Assembly (NCBI GenBank): GCA_965226925.1
Contig: CBDDEN010000011.1
Span: forward strand, 806,001-870,000
DNA: 64,000 nt
Source of the DNA: CBDDCX01 sp965226925
GTDB taxonomy: Bacteria > Gemmatimonadota > Gemmatimonadetes > Longimicrobiales > Gaopeijiaceae
Reading direction: 5' to 3'
Part shown: positions 15,796-25,051 of the stretch, in pieces
Numbering within the stretch: the first letter of the stretch is position 1
Layout of the letters: every line of letters begins with the position of its first letter
Translations under genes and position numbers: made by a program
Notes under the pieces: model-generated
Told to the model about the DNA's origin: nothing
The model's database searches: none
What the model saw: only the letters and a program-made list of their open reading frames with translations

Positions 15796-17492
15796 CGACC
15801 GCCCTTTTGGAGTGCCCTCAACGCGGCGCTCCGTACTACGGGATCCCGATCCTTCGTCGCTTTCTGAAGTGCGACCCGGGCCTCCTGGAGGGGCACCCTT
15901 CCGAGCGCCATCGCGGCGCACGCCCGGGTGTCCGGGTCCACACGCCGCCCGAAGCCCTTGCTAAGGAGAAGATCTCGAAGCTTGGTCACGCCCGCTTGGC
16001 CGGCGATTGTCCCGTATGACTCGAAGAAGGCCCTCCTCTCCGTCAGGTCGCGAGACCGTATCTCCTTTCCGAGCACGACTTCCTCGAGCGCGGGCACGGC
16101 ACCCTGGAAGCGTTTGACTCCCAACGCCTTGACAGCGGCGATCCGGACATCGGGATCGAGGTCGTCGATGAGCTTGACCAGCGCTTCCATGGTCTGAGAG
16201 GTCGGCGCCGCGGCCAGGGCCGGAACCAGAGCGGCGCGGATGCCGAGGTCGTCTTGCTCCACCAGGCCGACCAACTGTTCTCCTACGCCTCGAAGGCCTC
16301 GCTCTGCGACCAGTCGGAGCGCCTCGATGACGACGACTCGCTCCGACGACTTCAGCGCGACACCCACGGCCGCCGGTCTGCCCTCCGCCATCCGGGCTAC
16401 CGCTCTCGTCAGAGTCTGCCGCGCATCCTCGTTCGAGAGGCGCCTGATCCACTTGAGGACCGTGCCCAAGGCCTCCGGCCGCAGCTCCTGGAACAACTCC
16501 TCGAGCTCTTCGGCTGAGGGCTCGACCCGGGCCACTTCCAGGGCCTGGAGGAGCTGGCCCACGGCCTCGGGCTTCGAGAGCGTCCTCGTGAGCCCATCCA
16601 GGAGCTGCTGGTGAGCCCCAAGGACCCCCTCGGCGCGCTCGAGAACGACGGATGCTTCCGAGATGAGATATGCAACGGAGTGGAAGTCCCCGGAGTTGAG
16701 CAGATTGGGGAGGAGGTCGCTGAGAATCGAAATGACCTCCGCGCGAGCCCCGGCTTCCGACTGTGCCTCGAAGATATCGTACAGCATCGAGAGCACGTTT
16801 TCATTGAGGTTCTGCTCATATTCTCGCCGGACCTCATCCTTCAGGTAGTCGATCTCCTGAGTGTCGAGGAAGTAGAGCGTCGACTCGAAGTCCGCCATGT
16901 TGACGGGTCCCTTGGGCCCCGGGGTGGCGCCTTCGCCGTTTCCGCCCTCTTCGGCAAGATCCTCCTCGACCGATCCTCGAACTTGCTCGGGTTCCGGTCT
17001 GGGGGGCAGATCGAGCGCCGCGGTGGCCTCGATGGGTTCGACGCCACCTTGCTCCGGTTGTGCCACTTTGTAGCGAATGCACCGGAAGTCCGCAGACCAG
17101 AGCAGCGTGCGGAGGTCGTCCTCGTCTTCGTCCGTGAGGGTCCGGGCCTGCTGAATGATGCCCAGGAAGGTGACGATCTCCTCCGTCTCCACCCCCGGGG
17201 AGAAGGAAATCCACCTGATTCCGTCCCCGAACAGGGTCCACGCAAGGCTCTCCGATTTATCCCCGATCGGAAGCACGATCTGAGACTCCCATTCCAGGCC
17301 GGCCTCGGTAACGCCAAGCGCAAGGAGCGGGAGTTCTTGCCACACGTTGGTGAGCCCTTCCTGAAGCGCCTCGATCGTCTGTTGACGGACCGGGTTGTTG
17401 GGAAGGTACATGGCCAGCGTGCGCAGGCCCTTCTCCCACGACTGAAGGAGAGTCTGCAAGGCGGGTGCGTCCGTTGTGGTTGGAGAAGCCAT
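15792..17492 (-). CDS. HEAT-repeat protein
   Basis: 566 aa, no signal peptide or membrane helix, so probably a cytoplasmic scaffold. The N-terminal about 130 residues (SWEKGLRTLAMYLPNNPVRQ...) form a domain I cannot name. An acidic linker (about 150-200) precedes helical repeats. The C-terminal third has recognisable HEAT-type units, e.g. LVGLVEQDDLGIRAALVPAL, LVKLIDDLDPDVRIAAVKAL and KDRDPVVRSAALRALQKGGR. The gene overlaps the HD-GYP gene by 4 nt (GTGA), so the two are probably partners. The start is the ATG at 17492 preceded by GAGGGG; a GTG 18 nt upstream is the alternative. Confidence 0.82.
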   Translation of the reverse strand: MASPTTTDAPALQTLLQSWEKGLRTLAMYLPNNPVRQQTIEALQEGLTNVWQELPLLALGVTEAGLEWESQIVLPIGDKSESLAWTLFGDGIRWISFSPGVETEEIVTFLGIIQQARTLTDEDEDDLRTLLWSADFRCIRYKVAQPEQGGVEPIEATAALDLPPRPEPEQVRGSVEEDLAEEGGNGEGATPGPKGPVNMADFESTLYFLDTQEIDYLKDEVRREYEQNLNENVLSMLYDIFEAQSEAGARAEVISILSDLLPNLLNSGDFHSVAYLISEASVVLERAEGVLGAHQQLLDGLTRTLSKPEAVGQLLQALEVARVEPSAEELEELFQELRPEALGTVLKWIRRLSNEDARQTLTRAVARMAEGRPAAVGVALKSSERVVVIEALRLVAERGLRGVGEQLVGLVEQDDLGIRAALVPALAAAPTSQTMEALVKLIDDLDPDVRIAAVKALGVKRFQGAVPALEEVVLGKEIRSRDLTERRAFFESYGTIAGQAGVTKLRDLLLSKGFGRRVDPDTRACAAMALGRVPLQEARVALQKATKDRDPVVRSAALRALQKGGR

Positions 17493-17631
17493 TTCCCCTC
17501 GGGCTAGCACTGGGCACTAGCTAATCGAGCACCCTTTTGCTGTGGGATCCGTGGCCTGTGCTTCTTGAATCTTCACCGTTGCAATCAGGATCCACAAGCG
17601 ATTCGTGGGATTCCGAGTGCGGTAGCAAGAC

Positions 17632-17664
17632 GACGCCCTCCCCGCAGGCCGCGGAGAGGGCGTC
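17632..17664 (-). terminator. Strong hairpin, possible terminator of the degraded gene at 17.7-18.0 kb
   Basis: A 9-bp stem (GACGCCCTC/GAGGGCGTC), extended after one mismatch by four more pairs, closes a short loop. It lies downstream (minus strand) of the gene remnant at 17701-18040. There is no long T-tract after it, so intrinsic termination is only likely, not shown. It could also slow transcription in either direction. Confidence 0.45.
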
Positions 17665-17700
17665 TCACCCGAAATAGGCGGGCGTCAGAACCAGGAGGGG

Positions 17701-18040
17701 CTACGGGATCAGGTTGCGCTCCCGCTTGCGAAGGATGAACATCCCCTACGAACTCGGGGTTTTTGCGATCCGAGATATCCAGGATCTGGAGTCCGCTCAC
17801 GTAGTTGGACTGTATGTCGCTGCAGTCGAAGAGGGTCGCGGTGCCGTCGATCTGGTCTCCCGTGACCGCCTCCAAGCCAACGGGTTCACTGAATAGGTTG
17901 GCCACCTCGGCCCATCCGCTTCCGGTGTGCTCGAGGACGCTGGCGGTGCCGAGGCCGAAGTCGTCGCCGACCACGCCCACGACGGCTACGACACTAGTAC
18001 CCCCTGCCCGACCACGGAAGTAGATCGAACCCCCAGGGCT
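17701..18040 (-). pseudogene. C-terminal remnant of a beta-propeller/LVIVD-like protein
   Basis: The minus frame encodes GSIYFRGRAGGTSVVAVVGV ... LEAVTGDQIDGTATLFDCSD ... and VSGLQILDISDRKNPEFVG. The last phrase (xLQILDISDxxNPxxVG) is typical of LVIVD-type or other secreted repeat proteins. There is no start codon of its own, and the 5' side merges out of frame with the 3' end of the barrel gene. After NPEFVG the frame continues into unlikely sequence, while the neighbouring frame gives MFILRKRERNLIP and a stop at 17701, hinting at one more frameshift. The family assignment is tentative. Confidence 0.5.
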
Positions 18041-19164
18041 CCCGGACGGACGTGCAATGAGAGCTGGACGGCAACCGCGTATCCGTCGGGGAGGAACGTG
18101 CGCTGCGCTTCCGTGACGTCCCACCAGTCCTTGCGAAAGCTGGCCTTGGCGAGCGTCCGGGCACCCAGCCGATAGCCTACGCCGATCTCCCCGTCGTGGA
18201 ACTTGACCGCCCGGGCCGTCCATGACGCGGGATCGGCTCCCGGACGGATGAAGGCGTAGTCGTTCATCTCGAAGCGGGCCGCCGTGAAGAATCGGGGCGT
18301 CCAGGTGTAGCGCGCCTCCAGGAAATACGCCGTTCCGTCGATGCGGCGGGTGCCCCCGCCCACTCCGTCCGGCACGTCGTAGCTCGAGAGCGAGACCTCG
18401 GCCCACGTCTCCAGGTACCCGCGGCTGAACCGGGCGTCGAATCCTAGAGCGCGCTGCTCGTAGTCGTCCCAGGGGGCCAAGGCGGGGAGAGCCGCGCCGA
18501 GGTCGTCGTTCAGGTAGGGACCCCAGGTGTAGGAGGTGCCCAGGCGCAGCCCCACGAACGGCGTAACGCGCCCGCCCAGCGCCGGCCGCCACGCCCGGGT
18601 CGTGGCGGGAACGTACTTCTCGTTGATGACCGGCAGGTTCACCGCGGCGGCCCGATAGTCGAACGCGCCCGCCATGCCCGAGAGCTGGATTCCCTCGGGG
18701 TAGCTGACGGGATAGAGATCGGGCACGCCGATCACGGAGTTCTCGGCGGCGAATCGGCGCGGAGCGAACGTCCCCACCGGAGAGGTGATGCGCCCCGCGT
18801 CCACGACCAGGTGGCGGGACCAAGAGAGCCGGAGCGCCAGCTGCTCGACTTCGGCCGCCCAGGATCCTTCCTTCGTCTGGTCCGGATATCCGGCCTCGAA
18901 CTCCGTCACCGTGTAGAGCTGCACCCCTCTCGCCAATTCGGCTGCACCCCACAGGTACAGGTGACCCACGGGCGCCGGGTCTCCCCCGTTGCGGGCCAGC
19001 AGCCTCGATCCGTCGTCGGTCAGCCAGCCCTCCCCCTCCAGGGAGCCTTGGACGAGGAGCCAGTCCTGTGCGGCGGCCCCCGGCGGGGCCAGGGTGGGAA
19101 CGAGCATCAGTCCCGCCGTCAGCCCGACCGCGAGGCTATGCATCCACCCCCGCTTCCCTTCCAT
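17986..19164 (-). CDS. Porin-like outer-membrane beta-barrel protein, probably 3'-truncated
   Basis: 392 aa. A signal peptide is clear: MEGKRGWMHSLAVGLTAG, then LMLVPTLAPPGAAAQ, with cleavage after AAAQ. The mature part alternates polar and hydrophobic residues with many aromatic girdle residues, e.g. GHLYLWGAAELARGVQLYTV, YFLEARYTWTPRFFTAARFE and IGVGYRLGARTLAKASFRKD. Barrels normally end in an aromatic beta-signal; here AVAVQLSLH is followed by an unrelated tail (VRPGALGVRSTSVVGQGVLV). The true end was therefore probably lost by a deletion that fused it to the fragment at 17701-18040. The start overlaps the kinase 3' end by 29 nt; a second ATG at 19143 is possible. Confidence 0.7.
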   Translation of the reverse strand: MEGKRGWMHSLAVGLTAGLMLVPTLAPPGAAAQDWLLVQGSLEGEGWLTDDGSRLLARNGGDPAPVGHLYLWGAAELARGVQLYTVTEFEAGYPDQTKEGSWAAEVEQLALRLSWSRHLVVDAGRITSPVGTFAPRRFAAENSVIGVPDLYPVSYPEGIQLSGMAGAFDYRAAAVNLPVINEKYVPATTRAWRPALGGRVTPFVGLRLGTSYTWGPYLNDDLGAALPALAPWDDYEQRALGFDARFSRGYLETWAEVSLSSYDVPDGVGGGTRRIDGTAYFLEARYTWTPRFFTAARFEMNDYAFIRPGADPASWTARAVKFHDGEIGVGYRLGARTLAKASFRKDWWDVTEAQRTFLPDGYAVAVQLSLHVRPGALGVRSTSVVGQGVLVS

Positions 19165-21561
19165 CGGCGGGCCCGTCGAGAATGCTGCGCACCCGTCGCG
19201 CGATCGCATCCGGCATGAATGGCTTCTGGATCAGCTCGATGTCCGCATCGAGGACGCCATGATGTCCGATGAGCTCATCCGTATATCCCGACATGAACAA
19301 TACGCGGATCCCGGGGCGTAGGGTCTCGAGCGCGTCCGAGAGCTCCTTGCCGCTCATTCGTGGCATCACGACGTCGGTCAGCAAGAGATCGATCGTCTCA
19401 TCGGTCTCCTCGGCGAAGCGGAGCGCTTCCTCCCCACCACCCCTGGCGTACACTCGATAGCCGTAGTCCTCCAGCACCCGCACCACGAGCCGGCGCACAT
19501 CGTCCTCGTCCTCGGCCACGAGAATCGTCTCGGTACCCGCAGGGTCGGAAAGATCCTCGACGTCGTCGTTCGGACTCGCCAGCTCCTCCACGTGCGGGAT
19601 GTAGATCCGAAAGGTCGTTCCCTGATCGGGGGTCGACTCGACGACGATGTCTCCGCCCGACTGCTTGACGATTCCGTATGCGGTGGCCAAGCCCAGACCC
19701 GTTCCCTTCCCGACCTCCTTGGTCGTGAAGAAGGGCTCGAACACGCGGGCCAGCGTGGCGGCGTTCATCCCCGTGCCGGTGTCGCTCACCGTGAGGAGGA
19801 CGTAGGGGCCGGACCGGAGAGCACGGCTCGGGGCGCCGCTTTGCTCAGTCAGCTCCACATTGGTGGTCTCGACGGTGAGGACACCGCCCTGGGGCATCGC
19901 ATCGCGAGCGTTTACGGCAAGGTTGATGAGAACCTGCTCGATCTGGCCGGGGTCGGCCTTCACCCGTCCGAGGGCCGGGTCCATGACCGTGCGGACCTCG
20001 ATGTCCTCGCCGATGAGGCGGACGAGCATGGTCTCGACGTCGGAGACGATGGCATTCAGGTCGATGACCTTCGGCTGGAGGACCTGCTTGCGGCTGAACG
20101 CCAGGAGCTGCTGAGTGAGCGAGGCGCCGCGTCGCACCGCCTCGCGTACCCGTGACAGGTCCGTCGCGGCCGGGCTGTCGGGCTCCGTCTTTCGCAAGAG
20201 GAGCGTCGCGTAGCCCGAGATCACCGTGAGGATGTTGTTGAAGTCGTGCGCCACCCCCCCCCGCCAGCGTGCCCAGCGACTCGAGCTTCTGCGCCCGCAA
20301 GAGCTGCTCCTCGCTCTCCAGCAGGGCGCTCTCCGCCTGCTCGCGCTCACCGATCTCTGCCAGCAGATCCTCGTTGGTCCGCGCCAGCTCCTCCGTGCGT
20401 GCCTTGAGCGCCACGTGCTGCCTCTCGAGCGATCCGATAAGCCGATTGTAGGCCTCTCCGAGCGTCGCGATCTCCGCGGGCGAGCCCGAGGCGTCGAAGC
20501 GCTTCCCACCCTCACGGGTCCCCGAAACGTCGTCCATGAACGACACGAAGCTCCGAAGGGGTTCGAGCACGGAGCGAGCCACCCACACGCCGCCCAAGCC
20601 GGCGAGCAGAAGCGCCAGGGCGCCGTAGGTCAGAAAGCTCCTGCGCAACGCCGACTCGATGGGCCTTGTCGCCTCGGTGAGCGACTCCAGGAGGTAGAGA
20701 TCGACAGGCCCTCTCTCCTCGTCCACGCCCAACGGCGAGGACGCGATCACGAATTCCTCTCCGCCCAGGCGCACGGTCGCTCCGTCATCGGTAGCGGACC
20801 CCTCCGAGAGCGTGGCCTCCAGCTCGGCCCCGCTCACCGCCGGGAGCGTGGACACCAGACCTCCCGGGAGGACGAGCGCCACCTCTCCCTGAAACATCTG
20901 GCGCAGTTGGTCGACGAACGCCCGGTCCAACCGATTCCCGAGCGAGAGCGTGCCGATCGCGAAGCCACCGAGCACGATGGGGAGGGTGGACATCTGATAC
21001 CATTCCTCGCCCACGCGCGTGACCGAGATGCCCGTCATGTCGAGCGTCGACCTAGAGTCGAGGGCCCGGCTTATCCCCTTCCAGGCCGAGAGATCCTGGA
21101 GCGGAGCTGGAGCGTCCCCCCTGGGAGACCTGCGACGCCAGGACGCGGCCCCGATCGTCTGTCACGATGAGCAGGTCCTCCCCGAGGTTGCCGCGCATGC
21201 GGTCGATCTCCGACTGGATGGTGGCAAGAAGCTGCTCGAGGTCCGTCAGGGTCGCGGTAGACGCTTCGAGGCGATAGGTGTCGATGGCCGCTCGCAGCGT
21301 GGGGCTCTCGGTGAGAAGCGTGAGCGTCAGCAACCGGCCCTGAAGCTCCTGCCGCTGGAAGGTGAGGAGGACGCGCTGATTGCGGCTCACCTCTTCGGCG
21401 GTGAGCCGACGCGCGTTGCCTCGGACCCGCACGCTCAAGCCCGCGAACGTCGAGCCAACCACCACGACGGTGATAAGCGTGGTGAGGAGCACCAGCCGCA
21501 CGTTGAGCGCCGCCCGGTAGACCGGAAAACCCCACGGCCGGCCCGGACGGTTCGAGCTCAA
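19136..21561 (-). pseudogene. Hybrid sensor histidine kinase with receiver domain, two frameshifts
   Basis: Three successive frames together encode one protein of about 807 aa. Frame 1: a transmembrane helix (LNVRLVLLTTLITVVVVGST) and an extracytoplasmic sensor region. Frame 2: a second helix (FLTYGALALLLAGLGGVWVA), a HAMP-like segment and a coiled coil. Frame 3: HisKA (GGVAHDFNNILTVISGYATL), HATPase boxes NLAVNARDAM, SDTGTGMN and GKGTGLGLATAYGIVKQSGG, then a receiver domain (ILVAEDEDDVRRLVVRVLED, phospho-Asp in LLLTDVVMPRMSG). The shifts sit in a G6 run (21116-21121) and a G9 run (20254-20262), each one G too long. The start is the TTG overlapping the upstream stop (TTGA). It is either a decayed gene or has homopolymer errors. 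Confidence 0.85.
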
Positions 21562-22246
21562 TGGCCCCCCCCGTCGATCAGCGGCAGGGAGAACCGAACG
21601 CTGATGGTCTCCCCCGCCCGGACGCGCACACGCGTTCGTACCGCCGTGACTCGCTCGTGCCACGCGACGAGAGTGTATTCACCCGGCGTGACGTCCTCGA
21701 GGGTGAACCGGCCTGACGCGTCCGGCCGGATGAAGTACGGCGTATCCAGGACAAGAATGATCGCCCTCATGTCGGAGTGGATGTGGCAAAACACGGGGAC
21801 GATCCCCGACTCATCGAAGCGGACCGCCTTGGACTTGTTCTGCGGATAGCGTCCCAGGTCGAAGGTCTTGGTTCCCGACAGGCTGAAGACGTTGTGAAAG
21901 ATCGGGTCGTCGTTCAAGAAGTCCACGGTCGATCCCGTGGCGATCGGCAGCAGGCTCGGATCGAAGGCCTGATCGCGCTGGTGGACGGCGTAGCGCCCGG
22001 GAGCCGTTCCCCGGGGGGCGTCGTCCGACTCCGAGTCCAGGTAGATGACCACGGCCATCGGCCGCGCGTCGTCGGACGGGGCCTCGGGCACCACCGAGCC
22101 CGGTCGAGGCCAGGCGCGAGCTCTACCGTCCCCTCGATCCTTCCGACCTGGGCCGCGAGCCCCTGTGGGCCTGCAGCCATGTGCGGAACAGCGAGTGCCA
22201 CGAGCAAAGCCAAGGCTCGGGACCGGGAAGGGAGTCCATGGCGCAT
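21558..22246 (-). pseudogene. Secreted cupredoxin-like protein with carboxypeptidase-regulatory-like domain, one frameshift
   Basis: The start ATG at 22246 gives a signal peptide (MRHGLPSRSRALALLVALAV ... GLAAQ) and RIEGTVELAP. The rest continues in another frame from about 22100: PGSVVPEAPSDDARPMAVVI, GSTVDFLNDDPIFHNVFSLS and IVPVFCHIHSDMRAIILVLD. One base is missing near 22098-22112. HNVFS plus CHIHSDM supply a His, Cys, His, Met set like a type 1 copper site. The C-terminal part (SGRFTLEDVTPGEYTLVAWH) is a transthyretin/carboxypeptidase-regulatory-like fold. The stop overlaps the kinase TTG start, so it is the first gene of a copper-protein/kinase/barrel cassette. Confidence 0.8.
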
Positions 22247-22534
22247 GGATATTCGTACGTGCCGGCGTCGACGGCCTGTCAGGGCGACGATCGCGGAGGC
22301 CGACTCCCACAGGACTCCATGGCCATCAAGCCTCTGGCGGAACAACGCTTGTGGTGAAGGTAGGTCTGGAAAGGCTGAGGACACTTCCGGGCTTTGTTGT
22401 CGCTGTCTAACTCGTTGCGGTTCTGCTGCGGCCCAAGATGCATCCGGCGAGCGCACCGCGCGAGCCCGGACGTTCGCTGCCATCAGCAGCAACCGCGAGT
22501 TAGGCGTGCGACGATGGTACGCTGACCAAACATA
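22247..22534. other. Gene-free stretch between the cupredoxin-like gene and the IS481 left end
   Basis: 288 bp with no coding region I can support. It should contain the promoter of the minus-strand cupredoxin/kinase/barrel cassette, but no clear -35/-10 pair or operator stands out. Confidence 0.5.
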
Positions 22535-23724
22535 GGTAACACTTTTCTGAACAATGATGGGTGACAGTCTCGATCACTATCGTGGCCCTCCTACAAGGAG
22601 GCGCCATGCCATGGTTGGAGACCGATCCCATGAACGAACGCAAACGATTCATCCTGGAGGCCACCGGCGGCCTCTTCTCGCACTCCGAGCTCTGCCTGCG
22701 CCACGACATTAGCCGTAAGACCGGTTACAAGTGGCTCGATCGCTACGAGGTCGAAGGACCCGATGGCCTCGGAGACCGTTCGCGCCGTCCCTGTGCGCAT
22801 CCACACACCACCGAGCCGCATGTACTCGAGGCAGCCTTCGAGCTCCGCAGGCGTCGATGTCGCTGGGGCGCCGACAAGATCCGTGCTCGGCTCCTGACCC
22901 TGCACCCTGACTGGCGCGTCCCTTCGGCTCGCGTCCTTCACAAGTATTTCCTCCGCGAGGGACTCGTGAAGAAGCCGCGCAGGAGTCGGACACGCCCGCA
23001 TCCCGGCCGACCCACCGCTCCCTTCGATGCACCCAACGCCATCTGGTCCGCCGACTTCAAAGGTCAGTTCAAGACCCTCGACGGCCGCTACTGCTACCCG
23101 CTCACCGTCCAGGACGGCTTCAGTCGGTATCTGCTCGCCTGCCAGGGCCTCGATGGCACCACCTACGCCGGTTCACGGCGTGTCTTCACTCGTCTCTTCC
23201 GCGAGTTCGGGCTCCCTGAACGCATCCGCACCGACAACGGCTCGCCCTTCGCTTCCATGGCGCTCGGCCGTCTCTCTAGGCTCTCCGTTTGGTGGATCAA
23301 GCTCGGTATCCTGCCCGATCTCATCGAGCCCGCTTCGCCTCAGCAGAACGGCCGCCATGAGCGCATGCACAAAGACCTCAAGGCCGACACCACCATCCCA
23401 CCTGCCGGCAACCGCTCCGCTCAGCAGCGCCGTTTCAACGCCTTTCGGGCTGACTTCAACGAGGTCCGGCCCCACGAGGCTCACGACCAGCGGCCCCCAG
23501 CCTCTGCCTACGAACCCTCGACCCGTCCCTTCCCGAAGAAGCTCAAGACGCCGGAGTACCCCGCTCACTTCGAGGTCCGTAAAGTCTCCACCAACGGTGG
23601 CGTCCGTTGGTATTCCACCTGGGTCAACGTCTCCCACCTACTCGGACGTGAATACATCGGCCTCGAAGAGATCGCCGATGGCATCTGGGCTATTTACTTC
23701 GGCTCCGTCTCCCTCGGCTGGCTG

Positions 23725-23801
23725 ATCGGGATAGGGGAGGACCGGCGATCCCGGTCCTTCCCCTCCCACACCACCAGGCATGCGGGTCCGCACCTGGCGG
23801 T
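23725..23801 (-). ncRNA. Group II intron domains V and VI
   Basis: Domain V: ACCGCCAGG pairs with CCTGGTGGT around an inner GCGG/CCGC hairpin (23770-23801). Domain VI: AGGACCGG pairs with CCGGTCCT and GGGG with CCCC. An A in the facing TAT bulge, eight nt before the 3' splice site, is the predicted branch nucleotide. Together these form the catalytic core and the lariat branch of the ribozyme. Confidence 0.85.
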
Positions 23802-23815
23802 TCGGTGAGTTGAGG

Positions 23816-25051
23816 TCAGTACGGCGTGAGCCGGGGCACACCCAGCTCGTCGAAGTACGCCCCTGGCAAGGCCGTGTGCAGGGCGTGGTGCGCGGCCACG
23901 TGCCACCAGCTTCGCGCGAACCGAGCAGCTCGCCAGGCGAGGTTCTCGCTCACACCGCGAGCCCTCAACTCCCGGTACGCTGTCCTTCCCCGTTTCCACT
24001 GGCGTAATTGCAACGTACGCAGCCGGCGGTGGATCCATTGGTCCAGGTCTCGGAAAACCCCCGGTGTATCCGCTAAGCCGAAGTATGCCTTCCACCCCAG
24101 CACGTAGCGCCGTAGCTCTTCCGCCACCTGTTGCAGGCTCCGCCCGCCACTCCGGCTTGTAATCTGCCGGACTCGCTCCTTGAACTTCGTCAGGGCCTTC
24201 TTGCTGACCCGGCGCTTCACGACCTTCCCTGCCGCTACCCAGAAGCTGTAGCCCAGGAACTGTCGATCCCACACTCGCGCCACCGCGCTCTTTTCCTCGT
24301 TGACCTGAAGCCGAAGTTTCCCGTACAAGTGCCTCAGCGCCTGCATCACACGTTGTCCTGCCCGCCTCGACCGCACGTATACATTGCAGTCATCGGCGTA
24401 CCGGACAAACGCGTGTCCGCGTAGCTCCAACTCCTTGTCCACTTCGTCCAGGAGCACGTTCGCCAGCAACGGCGACAACGGTCCGCCCTGAGGCGTCCCC
24501 ATGTGCCGCTCCATCACCACCCCGTTCGCCATGACTCCGGCTTCCAGGTAGCGACGGAGGATCCGCAGCATCGCCTTATCCTCGATCCGCTTTGCCAGCC
24601 GCCCCATCAGCACGTCGTGGTTCACCCGGTCGAAAAACTTCTCCAGGTCCACATCCACCACCCATCGTCTCCCTTCCTGGATGTATTGCTGCGCTTCGCG
24701 CACCGCATCGTGTGCTCGGCGCCCAGGCCGGAAGCCGTGGCTGTGCCGACTGAACGTCGGGTCGAACCTCGGTTGCAGCACCTGCAGGATGGCTTGTTGG
24801 ATGAACCGGTCCAGCACGGTCGGAATCCCCAACTCCCGGACCCCTCCCCCACTCTTCGGTATCTCCTGCCTTCGTACCGGCTTCGGTTGGTAGGTCCCCG
24901 CCAGCAACCGCTGTCGGATCTCCCCCCAGTGCCTGCGCAAGTACTCTGGCAGCTCCTCCACGCTCATCCCGTCGATGCCCGGACTGCCCTTATTCTGCCG
25001 CACGCGTTTCAACGCTCCTACGAGGTTGGCACGCCCGACCACCTCCTCCAT
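23816..25051 (-). CDS. ltrA: Group II intron reverse transcriptase/maturase
   Basis: 411 aa intron-encoded protein for splicing and retrohoming. RT blocks are in order: VRQNKGSPGIDGM, LGIPTVLDRFIQQAILQVL, DLEKFFDRVNHDVLMGRL, GTPQGGPLSPLLANVLLDEV, the catalytic FVRYADDCNVYV, and LQVNEEKSAV. They are followed by the maturase X domain (YVLGWKAYFGLADTPGVFRD ... WHVAAHHALHTALPGAYFDE). No HNH endonuclease domain follows, so it is of the En-minus type. It sits in intron domain IV, and domain V begins just past the stop. Association with domain V rules out a retron or diversity-generating element. Confidence 0.93.
   Translation of the reverse strand: MEEVVGRANLVGALKRVRQNKGSPGIDGMSVEELPEYLRRHWGEIRQRLLAGTYQPKPVRRQEIPKSGGGVRELGIPTVLDRFIQQAILQVLQPRFDPTFSRHSHGFRPGRRAHDAVREAQQYIQEGRRWVVDVDLEKFFDRVNHDVLMGRLAKRIEDKAMLRILRRYLEAGVMANGVVMERHMGTPQGGPLSPLLANVLLDEVDKELELRGHAFVRYADDCNVYVRSRRAGQRVMQALRHLYGKLRLQVNEEKSAVARVWDRQFLGYSFWVAAGKVVKRRVSKKALTKFKERVRQITSRSGGRSLQQVAEELRRYVLGWKAYFGLADTPGVFRDLDQWIHRRLRTLQLRQWKRGRTAYRELRARGVSENLAWRAARFARSWWHVAAHHALHTALPGAYFDELGVPRLTPY

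Noticed and set aside
18041..18952. N-terminal two thirds of a long minus-strand frame running to 17585
   Set aside because: Gly/Arg-rich shadow of the barrel gene; only the last about 110 residues look like real protein, reported as a remnant.
22531..22534. Target-site duplication for the IS481 element
   Set aside because: Only three bases (CAT) are shared with the sequence after the right end, which is no more than chance.
23816..25051. Reverse transcriptase as part of a retron, DGR or abortive-infection system
   Set aside because: Flanking group II intron domains V and VI, a maturase X domain and the exact host-gene interruption identify it as an intron-encoded protein.
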